In this document: in pieces, positions 7,865 through 14,311 of the stretch
Numbering within the stretch: position 1 is the stretch's first letter
Layout: every line of letters begins with the position of its first letter
Program-made: the position numbers and the translations under genes
The notes under the pieces: generated by a model
Told to the model about the DNA's origin: nothing
The model's database searches: none
What the model saw: the letters and a program-made list of their open reading frames with translations, nothing else
Assembly (NCBI GenBank): GCA_003164655.1
Contig: PLTW01000107.1
Span: 5,368 to 22,779 of the forward strand
Length of the DNA: 17,412 bases
Source of the DNA: Actinomycetota bacterium
Lineage (GTDB): Bacteria > Actinomycetota > Thermoleophilia > UBA2241
Direction of reading: 5' to 3'

Positions 7865-9246
7865 TCCTCGCCGGGCGGCTCCGCAGCGGGTAGCACGGGC
7901 CGGCCTGACACGACGTCCGCGGCGACCATGTCGTCGAGGGTGTCGGCCAGGCGGATCGGCACGACTCGGCCGTCCTGCACCGCGTAGGCGGCCGCTCTCG
8001 GCCGGGCGTTGTAGGGGTTCATCATCTCGAGCGAGTAGGCGCCGACGTCGAAGAAGACGACGACGTCGCCGGGCGCGGTGGCGGCCGGGAAGCGGCGATA
8101 CGGCGTGTCGTCGTCGCCGGCGAACACGTCGCCGCCGTCACAGAGCGGCCCGGCCAGACGAAACGGCGCGTCGGCAGGCTCGTCGGCCCGGCTCGCCGCG
8201 ACGGAGCGGAAGTACCAGCCATAGTTGGTGTGCTCGAGCAGGGTGTTGGAACCGGCGTCGACGGTGAGCCAGCACTCGTCGCCGACACGCCGCCCCGCGG
8301 CGTCGCGTAACCCCTTGACCTTCGTGTTTTCGATCGTCGTCACAAGCAGGGCCGTGGTGCCGGCGATAGACCGGCCCGGCTCGAGCATGAGCTTGAGATC
8401 GGGCCGGCGCCGCGCGATCACTCCACAGACGGCGACGGCGTAGTCGTTGATGGCAAGCGGCGCGCAGAAGTAGTCGTCGGGGTCGCACACGGTCGCCTCG
8501 CGGTAGGGAATGGCAAATCCGCCGCCGGCGTTCAGATGATCGAGCCGCAAGCCGCCGGCGGCGACCGCCTCGATCAGGTCGAGGCCCTTGCCGACCGCCG
8601 CGACATAGGGCTCGATGCCGGTGATCTGGGAGCCCACGTGCAGGTGCAGGCCGCGCGGGTCGAGCGCCTCGTGAGCGAAGGCAAATGAGAAGGCCGCCAA
8701 AGCGTCGTCTAAGTCGATGCCCGCCTTGCCGCCATGGGCCGTCACGAGGCCGGGGTGAGTGAACGTCGGCACGTTGACGTCGACCCTCAGGTCGACCGCG
8801 GCCGAGACGCCGAGCGCGCCCGCCACCTCGGCGATGCGCTCCAGCTCATAGACGGAGTCGACGACGAGCGCCCTGACGCCCGCCTGAACGGCGCTGCCGA
8901 TCTCGTCGCGGGTCTTGGCGACGCCGTTGAAGACGATCTGCCACGGCGCGAAGCCGACCCGCTGAGCCTTCCAGAGCTCGCCCCCCGAATTGACCTCGAT
9001 GTTGATGCCGGCGCGGCGCACCTGGTCGAGGAACCAGAGGTTCGAGCAGGCCTTGCTGGCAAAGAAGATCTCGGTGTCGGGGTGCCGGCTGGTGAAGGCC
9101 TCGACCATGGCGCTCACGTTCCGCCGGAGGCGCCGCGACGAGAACAGAAAGAACGGCGTCGCGACCCGCCGGGCGAGATCGACGACATCGACCCCGTCGA
9201 ACACGAGGTGGCCGCCCTCCACCGTGATGTCTTCGTCGAGAACCAT
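7861..9246 (-). CDS. LysA-like fold-III PLP decarboxylase (diaminopimelate/ornithine/arginine decarboxylase family 2)
   Basis: A 461-aa PLP enzyme with the alanine-racemase-like barrel and beta-domain of group IV decarboxylases. The PLP lysine is Lys65 in FFASKACSN (61-69); HLHVGSQI (201-208), NAGGGF (239-244), EPGRS (289-293), the cross-subunit LCDGGDVF (368-375, Cys369 and Asp373) and GAYSLEMMNPYN (402-413, Tyr404) are all present, so it should be active. Diaminopimelate decarboxylase (lysine synthesis) is the commonest activity of this layout. The CDGGD loop instead of the usual CES-x-D, and the neighbouring racemase and MttB genes, leave room for another amino-acid substrate. ATG 9246 is supported by GAGG eight bases upstream. 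The gene is divergent from the racemase with a shared promoter region and converges on the DegT-like gene. Confidence 0.88.
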   Translation of the reverse strand: MVLDEDITVEGGHLVFDGVDVVDLARRVATPFFLFSSRRLRRNVSAMVEAFTSRHPDTEIFFASKACSNLWFLDQVRRAGINIEVNSGGELWKAQRVGFAPWQIVFNGVAKTRDEIGSAVQAGVRALVVDSVYELERIAEVAGALGVSAAVDLRVDVNVPTFTHPGLVTAHGGKAGIDLDDALAAFSFAFAHEALDPRGLHLHVGSQITGIEPYVAAVGKGLDLIEAVAAGGLRLDHLNAGGGFAIPYREATVCDPDDYFCAPLAINDYAVAVCGVIARRRPDLKLMLEPGRSIAGTTALLVTTIENTKVKGLRDAAGRRVGDECWLTVDAGSNTLLEHTNYGWYFRSVAASRADEPADAPFRLAGPLCDGGDVFAGDDDTPYRRFPAATAPGDVVVFFDVGAYSLEMMNPYNARPRAAAYAVQDGRVVPIRLADTLDDMVAADVVSGRPVLPAAEPPGED

Positions 9247-9269
9247 CGTGCTCGCCTCACCCGCTCGAG

Positions 9270-9298
9270 TTGGCCGGACCGCGCCGTCCGATTATACT
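9270..9298 (+). promoter_or_regulatory. promoter of the racemase-mttB operon, with overlapping minus-strand -10
   Basis: TTGGCC (9270-9275), a 17-base spacer and TATACT (9293-9298) form a good sigma-70-type promoter facing the racemase and mttB genes, with a start near 9305. The same A/T island read on the minus strand gives a perfect TATAAT (9296-9291) facing the LysA-like gene, whose ATG is at 9246, though no convincing -35 lies upstream on that strand. The two genes therefore probably share a bidirectional promoter region. Confidence 0.6.
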
Positions 9299-9334
9299 GT
9301 CTCCGCCCGGCCCGACTGCCTCGGCGCTCACACG

Positions 9335-9409
9335 ATGCGTACGGCACCCGACACCCACGTTGCCCAACGTTTCGCCGCCACCTTCGGCGACACGCTGCAC
9401 GACTACTAG
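9335..9409 (+). CDS. possible 24-aa leader peptide
   Basis: A short ORF begins about 30 nt after the predicted transcription start and codes for 24 residues (MRTAPDTHVAQ... ending THDY-like LHDY) before a TAG. It is in the same frame as the racemase start, which comes 19 codons after the TAG. No clear Shine-Dalgarno precedes it. It could be a leader peptide for translational control, a remnant N-terminus cut off by a new stop, or chance. Its position between promoter and first gene parallels the short ORF before the second mttB gene. Confidence 0.3.
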   Translation: MRTAPDTHVAQRFAATFGDTLHDY

Positions 9410-9424
9410 AAGCGCTCGTGTCCC

Positions 9425-9443
9425 GCCTGCCCGTCGGGCAGGC
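9425..9443 (+). promoter_or_regulatory. small perfect hairpin just before the racemase start
   Basis: GCCTGCCCG-T-CGGGCAGGC forms a perfect stem of eight pairs with a three-base loop, placed between the TAG of the short leader ORF and the racemase ATG at 9467. It leaves the weak ACAGG ribosome-binding site (9457-9461) free. It could be part of a leader control element or a weak transcription pause site; no T-tract follows. Confidence 0.45.
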
Positions 9444-9466
9444 CCACGCCGGCACGACAGGTCGCC

Positions 9467-10570
9467 ATGTACCCTCAGCTTACCCTCGATCTCGATGCCA
9501 TCGGCCACGCGGCCAAGACGCTCGCCGAGCGGCTGCTGGCGCGCGGCATCGAGCTCGTGGGTGTGACCAAGGCCGTCGACGGCGAGCCGGCCGTCGGGCA
9601 GACGCTGCTCGAGGCCGGCTGCGCCGGCCTGGCCGACTCTCGCCTGCCCGCTCTGGTGCGACTGGCCGCGCATGCGCTGGCGCCGCTCACTCTGCTGCGG
9701 GCGCCGCAGCCCCACGAAGTGGCCGCCGCGGCGCAGGTCGCCGATCGCGTCCTGCTCTGCGACCCGGCGACCGCCGCGGCGCTCGGTGAGCATGCGCCGG
9801 GACTGCCGGTCGAGCTTCTGCTCACGGTCGACCTGGGCGACCGCCGCGAAGGCGTGCTGCCCGGGCAGGCCGGCGAGGCGGCGCGCCGCCTCGCCGGCCT
9901 GCCCGGCGCCACCCTCGCCGGCATCTCGGTCAACTTCGCCTGCCTGTCGGGCCAACTCCCCAGCGTCGCGCTGTTGCGCGAAGCCGAAGACGTGCTCGCC
10001 ACGGTCGCCGACGCGGCCGCGCTCGACTCCCCACTGCTGTCGCTCGGCGGTTCGTGCTGCCTGCAGCACCTCACCGGCTTCGTGCCCCGCTTTCGCACCG
10101 AGATCCGCGCGGGCGGCGGCCCGCTCTACGGCTACGACTTCGTGTCGGGCGCAGCGCTCGAGGGTCTCCAGCGCTGCGACCCCGTGCTCACCGCGACCGT
10201 CCTCGAGTCGTTCTTCAAGCCGCCGGCGCCGCCCGGCGCCGCCGGCTGCGACGCCTTTGGGCACGTTCCCGACACCGCCCTGCCCGGCGAGCCCGCCTGG
10301 CACGTGCTGGTCGCCCTGGGGCGCCGCGACTGCGAACCGCAGGGGTTGCGCCCCCTGCTCGACGGCGCCTGGATCGCCGGCATGACCAGCGACGTCGGGG
10401 TGCTCATCACGCCGCGCGAGCTGCGGCCCGGCGAGACCGTCGCCTTTGCCGTGGGCTACGACGCGCTCGTGCGCGCCGTGACCTCGCCCTACGTCTCTCA
10501 GCGTTTCGTCACGCGGGCGCTCGCCGGCGAGCCGGCGAGCGCCCGCACCAACCTGAAGGAGGCTCCGTGA
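9467..10570 (+). CDS. fold-III PLP amino-acid racemase (alanine/ornithine racemase family)
   Basis: A 367-aa protein of the family that contains ornithine racemase and YhfX-like proteins. It interconverts, or is expected to interconvert, L- and D-forms of an amino acid. Visible blocks are YPQLTLDLDAI (2-12), the PLP lysine in VGVTKAVDG (Lys35), LADSRLPAL (55-63), LLRAPQPHE (76-84), VDLGDRREGV (121-130), GISVNFACLSGQLP (152-165), LSLGGSCCLQHL (191-202, family SGGNSS) and RTEIRAGGGPLYGYD (210-224). The GGSCC version of the phosphate-binding turn is unusual. It starts at ATG 9467 with a modest Shine-Dalgarno, and its last codons contain AAGGAGG and overlap the GTG start of the first mttB gene by four bases (GTGA), so the two are translationally coupled. 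A substrate related to an N-methylated amino acid is an inference from this coupling. Confidence 0.85.
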   Translation: MYPQLTLDLDAIGHAAKTLAERLLARGIELVGVTKAVDGEPAVGQTLLEAGCAGLADSRLPALVRLAAHALAPLTLLRAPQPHEVAAAAQVADRVLLCDPATAAALGEHAPGLPVELLLTVDLGDRREGVLPGQAGEAARRLAGLPGATLAGISVNFACLSGQLPSVALLREAEDVLATVADAAALDSPLLSLGGSCCLQHLTGFVPRFRTEIRAGGGPLYGYDFVSGAALEGLQRCDPVLTATVLESFFKPPAPPGAAGCDAFGHVPDTALPGEPAWHVLVALGRRDCEPQGLRPLLDGAWIAGMTSDVGVLITPRELRPGETVAFAVGYDALVRAVTSPYVSQRFVTRALAGEPASARTNLKEAP

Positions 10571-12012
10571 CTCACGCCGAGACCCGCCGGGTCGGCCCGC
10601 GTCGGCCGCTGCAGATCGTCTCGCCCGACGAGGTGCGCCGCATCCATGAGACCTCGCTCGACATCCTGAGCGAGGTCGGCTGCGTCTACTACTCGCGACG
10701 GGCCCTCGACGTGCTGGCCGCGGCCGGCGCCGAGGTCGACTACGACACGACCGTCGCCAAGCTGCCGCCCGAGCTGGTCGAGCGCGCCCTGGCCACCCTG
10801 CCCCACAGCTTCACTCTGGGCGGCCGCACGCCCGCCTACGATCTGCCGCTCGACGGCGAGCACGCCTATATCACCTCGGACGGCTGCGCCACCTTCGTGC
10901 GCGAGCACGACGGCACGGTGCGACCGTCGACCAAGGCCGACGTGAGCGCGGCGGCGCAAGTCGTTCAGGGACTCGACAACATCTCCGCCACCTCGGCCCT
11001 CGTCTCCGCCCAGGACTGCCCTGTCGAGACGCGCGTGCTGCACGAGTTCGACGCCTGCATGCGAGCCTCCGAGAAGCACGCCATCGTCGTCTCGGTCAAA
11101 GACGAGACCGAGGCGCGCGACCTGATCCGCATGGCCGAAGCCGTGGCCGGCGGCGCCCGCGAGCTGTACGAACGGCCGACGTTCTCGGTCATCCTCTGCG
11201 CCGTAAGCCCGCTGCACCAGGAACGCTTCGGCATGGACCTCGCCTTCACCCTGGCGCCCGCCGGCATCCCCATGATGCTCTACCCCATGCCGATCCTCGG
11301 CGCCACGGCGCCGGTCACACCGGCCGGCACGGCGGTCGTCAACAACGCCGAGATCCTCGCCGCCATCACCGCCATCCAGCTCGCCTGCCCCGGCGCCCGG
11401 CTCATCCACGCCGGCGGGCCCACGGCGCTCTACATGCGCACCGGCGCCTACTTTGCCAACGTGCCCGAGGCCCTGCTGCTGCGCGCCGTCCAGGGTCAGA
11501 TGGCGCGCTTCTACGGCCTGCCGGCGGGGCTGGGCTGGGGCGGCACCAAGGGCAAGGAGCCGGGTGTGCAATCGGCTTACGAAAACACTCTGGGCATGAT
11601 GCTCGAGCTGTTCGCCGGCGCCGACTTTCTGTTTGGCGCGGGACTCCTCGATTCGGTGACGCAGATGTCGCTCGAGGAGCTCGTCGTGGCCGACGAGGTG
11701 TTCGGCATGGTCAGCCGGCTGCTGCGCGGCGTCACGGTCGACCGCGAGCACCTGGCCGTCGAGCTGATCGAGCAGATGGGCTTCAAAGGCGACTACCTGT
11801 TCGCCGGCCACACGCGCGCTCATGTGCGCGAGCTCTGGCGGGCGAAACTCGGCGAAACCGGCACCTACGACGGCTGGCGAGCGGCCGGCGCGCGCGGTAC
11901 AGCCGACGTGGCGCAGGCCAAGGTCGACGAGCTGCTCGCCGCCGCGCCGCCCGAGTTCCCCGCCGAGCTGGCTCAAGAGTTCGACGCCATCATCGCCGCG
12001 GCGCAGTGTTAA
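10567..12012 (+). CDS. MttB-superfamily methyltransferase, non-pyrrolysine (first paralogue)
   Basis: A 481-aa member of the MttB (trimethylamine:corrinoid methyltransferase) superfamily, COG5598. Known members without pyrrolysine (for example MtgB for glycine betaine, MtpB for proline betaine, MtcB for carnitine) move a methyl group from a quaternary amine to a corrinoid protein. Typical features are the N-terminal LQIVSPDEVRRIHETSLDIL, the TIM-barrel segments with SPLHQERFGMDLAFTLAPAG and VNNAEILAAI, and the C-terminal MGFKGDYLFAGHTRAHVRELW. The region around residues 323-335 (GWGGTKGKEPG), near where Pyl-type MttB has its amber codon, is read without any TAG. The start is GTG 10567 with AAGGAGG four bases away, overlapping the racemase stop. 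Length fits the family (about 470-500). The corrinoid protein and the second methyltransferase are not in this window, so the substrate is unknown. Confidence 0.93.
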   Translation: MTHAETRRVGPRRPLQIVSPDEVRRIHETSLDILSEVGCVYYSRRALDVLAAAGAEVDYDTTVAKLPPELVERALATLPHSFTLGGRTPAYDLPLDGEHAYITSDGCATFVREHDGTVRPSTKADVSAAAQVVQGLDNISATSALVSAQDCPVETRVLHEFDACMRASEKHAIVVSVKDETEARDLIRMAEAVAGGARELYERPTFSVILCAVSPLHQERFGMDLAFTLAPAGIPMMLYPMPILGATAPVTPAGTAVVNNAEILAAITAIQLACPGARLIHAGGPTALYMRTGAYFANVPEALLLRAVQGQMARFYGLPAGLGWGGTKGKEPGVQSAYENTLGMMLELFAGADFLFGAGLLDSVTQMSLEELVVADEVFGMVSRLLRGVTVDREHLAVELIEQMGFKGDYLFAGHTRAHVRELWRAKLGETGTYDGWRAAGARGTADVAQAKVDELLAAAPPEFPAELAQEFDAIIAAAQC

Positions 12013-12058
12013 ACTGACCGCTGTCCACGGCACGACAGCCACAACCCGCAGGAGTGGC

Positions 12059-12109
12059 ATGAAAGCCAACCGCCTCAAGTCGTCGGCCCGAGACCACCCG
12101 GGCCTGTAG
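12059..12109 (+). CDS. possible 16-aa leader peptide before the second mttB gene
   Basis: MKANRLKSSARDHPGL then TAG, with a good Shine-Dalgarno AGGAG just upstream (12050-12054). No amino acid is strongly repeated, so a classical attenuator sensing one tRNA is not obvious. GGCCCG (12085-12090) and CGGGCC (12099-12104) at its 3' end can pair into a hairpin that overlaps its last codons. A larger hairpin with a T-rich tail follows. The layout suggests translation-coupled control of the second mttB gene; this is inference. Confidence 0.45.
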   Translation: MKANRLKSSARDHPGL

Positions 12110-12124
12110 GTCACCCACGTTCGC

Positions 12125-12185
12125 GACGGCGCTGTTTGCCGGCGCGCCGCACGGCGCCCGCGCACGCCGTCTCTTCTTGCGTTTT
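12125..12185 (+). terminator. terminator- or attenuator-like hairpin with T-rich tail between the mttB genes
   Basis: GACGGCG (12125-12131) pairs with CGCCGTC (12165-12171), with a nested GGCGC (12141-12145)/GCGCC (12154-12158). The outer stem is followed by TCTCTTCTTGCGTTTT (12170-12185, 10 of 16 T), which stands out in this GC-rich sequence. It ends about 18 nt before the GTG start of the second mttB gene, so it can act as a terminator of the first transcript or as an attenuator of the second gene. Confidence 0.5.
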
Positions 12186-12203
12186 CCCGAAAGGAAGTAC
12201 ACC

Positions 12204-13661
12204 GTGGCCTACGCAGACGGTTGTTACGTCGGCAAGCGCGTCAAGCTCGAGCTTCTCTCCCCCGACGAGATCAGGCAGATCCACGAGTCCACGCTCGACG
12301 TCATCGAGAACGTCGGCGTCATGTTCTACTCCCAGAAAGCCCTCGACGTGCTCGAGGCAAACGGCGCGACGGTCGATCGCAAGACCACGGTCGCCAAGAT
12401 CCCGGGCGAGGTTGTCGAGCGCGCGCTTTCCACCGCGCCGCATGCCTTCACCCTGGGCGGACGCACCCCTGAGTACGACCTGCCGCTCGACGGCGAGCAC
12501 ATCTACATCTCCTCCGACGGCTGCGGCGTGTCGTACCGCGACCCGGCGACCGGCGAGGTGCGCTCGTCGCGCAAGGAAGACCTCGTCAACTGCGCTCGCG
12601 TCGTGCAGGCGCTCGACAACGTCTCGGCCACCTCGGCCGTCGTCAGCGCCCAGGACTGCCCCGTGCAGAGCCGGGTGCTACACGAGTTCGACGCCTGCGT
12701 GCGCAACTCGGCCAAGCACAGCATCGTCGTTTCGATCAAAGAAGACTGGGAGGCGCGCAGCCTGATCGAGATGGCCGCATCCCTCGCCGGCGGCCGCGAC
12801 GAGCTGCGCGAGCGGCCCACCTTCACGGCCATCATCTGCACCGTCAGCCCGCTGCACCAGGAGCGCTTCGGCATGGACCTGGCGCTCACCCTGGCCGAGG
12901 CCGGCATTCCCGTGAGCTTCTACCCCATGCCCATCCTGGGCGCCACCGGCCCGGTGACGATCGCCGGTTCGGCGGTCGTCAACAACGCCGAGTTCGTCAG
13001 CGGCGCCGCGCTTGTGCAGCTCGCTCACCCCGGCGCGCCGGTCATTCACGGCGGCGGCCCAACGGCGATGTACATGAACAGCGGCGCCTACGCCAGCAAC
13101 TCGCCCGAGGCCATCCTCATTCGCTCGGTCCAGGGCCACATGGCCGACTTCTACGGCGTGCCGGCCTGGTACGGCGCCGGCGCCACCACGGCCAAGGAGC
13201 CCGGCATCCAGAGCGCCTACGAGAACGCCATCGCCATGTTCATGGCCTACGCCAACGGCGCCGACGTGACCTTCGGCACGGGCCTGCTCGACGGTTCGCG
13301 CATCCTTTGCCTCGAGAACATGGTGGTCGACGACGAGATCCTCGGCATGGTCAAGCGCATCCTGCGCGGTGTCGAAGTCTCAGACGAGACGATCGCCCGC
13401 GACCTCATCGTCAAGATGGGCTTCAAGGGCGACTACCTCTTCGACAACCACACGCGCAAGCATGTGCGCGAGCTCTGGCAGGCCAAGCTCGGCGAGACCG
13501 GCACCTATGAGGGCTGGAAGGCCGCCGGCGCCAGGAGCACCGTCGAGAAGGCTCAGGACAAGGTGCGCGAGATCCTGGCCGCCGAGCCGATCGGTTTTCC
13601 CGACGACCTCGGCCGCGAGTTCGACGCCATCATCGCGGCCGCCGAGAAGCAGTCGGTCTAG
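12204..13661 (+). CDS. MttB-superfamily methyltransferase, non-pyrrolysine (second paralogue)
   Basis: A 485-aa paralogue of the preceding gene; the two align along their whole length with well over half of residues identical, sharing for example DCPV-x-(T/S)RVLHEFDAC, SPLHQERFGMDLA, MGFKGDYLF and the ending EFDAIIAAA. It should also demethylate a quaternary amine and pass the methyl group to a corrinoid protein. The residues following the VPAWYGAG segment (about 320-335, GAGATTAKEPG) differ from the GWGGTKGKEPG of the first copy, so the substrates may differ. No in-frame amber codon is present. GTG 12204 was chosen because GAAAGGAAG lies six bases upstream; an ATG at 12177 lies in the T-rich tail of a hairpin and has no ribosome-binding site. 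Two strong hairpins follow the TAG. Confidence 0.93.
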   Translation: MAYADGCYVGKRVKLELLSPDEIRQIHESTLDVIENVGVMFYSQKALDVLEANGATVDRKTTVAKIPGEVVERALSTAPHAFTLGGRTPEYDLPLDGEHIYISSDGCGVSYRDPATGEVRSSRKEDLVNCARVVQALDNVSATSAVVSAQDCPVQSRVLHEFDACVRNSAKHSIVVSIKEDWEARSLIEMAASLAGGRDELRERPTFTAIICTVSPLHQERFGMDLALTLAEAGIPVSFYPMPILGATGPVTIAGSAVVNNAEFVSGAALVQLAHPGAPVIHGGGPTAMYMNSGAYASNSPEAILIRSVQGHMADFYGVPAWYGAGATTAKEPGIQSAYENAIAMFMAYANGADVTFGTGLLDGSRILCLENMVVDDEILGMVKRILRGVEVSDETIARDLIVKMGFKGDYLFDNHTRKHVRELWQAKLGETGTYEGWKAAGARSTVEKAQDKVREILAAEPIGFPDDLGREFDAIIAAAEKQSV

Positions 13662-13664
13662 CGG

Positions 13665-13690
13665 CGCGCGCCGGCGCTGCCCGGCGCGCG
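13665..13690 (+). terminator. first hairpin after the second mttB gene
   Basis: CGCGCGCCGG (13665-13674) and CCGGCGCGCG (13681-13690) form a perfect 10-bp stem with a 6-base loop, four bases after the TAG. No T-tract. Probably part of a tandem terminator or 3' stabiliser with the next hairpin. Confidence 0.5.
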
Positions 13691-13726
13691 GGCGGGGGCG
13701 AGGGCCGTCCGGCCCTCGCCCCCGCC
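13691..13726 (+). terminator. second hairpin after the second mttB gene, probable terminator
   Basis: Arms 13691-13706 and 13711-13726 are perfect 16-base reverse complements around GTCC. It directly abuts the first hairpin. No T-tract follows, as for the hairpin after the amidase gene. It separates the mttB operon from the GNAT-PafBC-larA operon. Confidence 0.65.
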
Positions 13727-13764
13727 GTCAGCAAAGTCGTGAGGATCGCGGTGGAGTAAGCTAC

Positions 13765-13779
13765 GTGGCGCAGCGCCAC
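13765..13779. promoter_or_regulatory. short palindrome upstream of the GNAT gene, possible operator
   Basis: GTGGCG-CAG-CGCCAC is a perfect 6-bp inverted repeat with a 3-base centre. It lies 14 bases before the GTG start of the acetyltransferase and just after a weak -10-like TAAGCT (13757-13762). It could be an operator or a small mRNA hairpin; there is no direct support for either. Confidence 0.3.
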
Positions 13780-13792
13780 GGGCACGGCAGAC

Positions 13793-14311
13793 GTGACTGA
13801 CACACACCCGACGATACGACAAGCCGACGAAGCGGCGCAGGAGGTCGCCGGCGACCTCCTGCGCCGCTTCTGCGCCGAAGAAGGCCTCGCCAGTCCGCCG
13901 TCCCGGCAGCGCGCCGGACTTGCCGCGCTGCTCGCCGACCGGCGTGGCGTCGTCCTGCTCGCCTGGCGCGAAAGCGCGCCCGACGAGCCTCTGGGCATCG
14001 CGACGGCGAGCTGGAGGACCACCGTGGAGCACATCCGGCTGGCCGAGATCGACGCGCTGTACGTGGCGCCGGCCGCGCGCCGCCGCGGCCTCGCCGGCGC
14101 GCTCGTCGAGGCCGTCGCCGCCTGGGCCCGCCGGCAGGGCTGCACCGCGCTCGTCGTCGCGGTCGGCCCCGACGGCGAGCTCAGTCACGGCTTGACCGGC
14201 TTCTTCACCGGCCGCGGTTTTACCGACGACTATCGCCAGCTGCTGTCGCTCGAGTTGCGGCCCGACAGGGCCGATCCCGAGCACGACGGCGCGGCCCTGG
14301 AGGCCTCGTGA
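13793..14311 (+). CDS. GNAT-family N-acetyltransferase
   Basis: A 172-aa cytoplasmic acetyltransferase of the GNAT superfamily, which moves acetyl from acetyl-CoA to an amine. The core reads EIDALYVAPAARRRGLAGALVEAV (85-108) with the acetyl-CoA loop R96-x-x-G99-x-A101 inside it, followed by helix AWARRQGC (110-117), strand TALVVAV (118-124) and the GFFTGRGFTDDY (136-147) end motif. The substrate cannot be told. The start is GTG 13793; the Shine-Dalgarno is weak. The stop overlaps the GTG of the next gene by four bases (GTGA), so it is the first gene of the pafBC-like/larA operon. Confidence 0.88.
   Translation: MTDTHPTIRQADEAAQEVAGDLLRRFCAEEGLASPPSRQRAGLAALLADRRGVVLLAWRESAPDEPLGIATASWRTTVEHIRLAEIDALYVAPAARRRGLAGALVEAVAAWARRQGCTALVVAVGPDGELSHGLTGFFTGRGFTDDYRQLLSLELRPDRADPEHDGAALEAS

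Noticed and set aside
5596..7893. A 765-codon plus-strand frame across the amidase and DegT-like genes
   Set aside because: Arg/Pro/His-rich composition with no motif; it is the shifted frame of two recognisable genes and crosses a strong hairpin.
10498..12165. A 555-codon minus-strand frame opposite the first mttB gene
   Set aside because: Antisense to a clear MttB gene; composition is the mirror of its codons and no domain is visible.
12013..12203. Cobalamin riboswitch before the second mttB gene
   Set aside because: A corrinoid-related gene made this worth checking, but I cannot find the conserved B12-box or the long multi-stem core in 191 bases that also contain a short ORF and a simple hairpin.
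10567..13661. Pyrrolysine-containing trimethylamine methyltransferases
   Set aside because: Both mttB-like genes run full length without an in-frame TAG, so pyrrolysine is not needed; no pyl gene is seen in the window.
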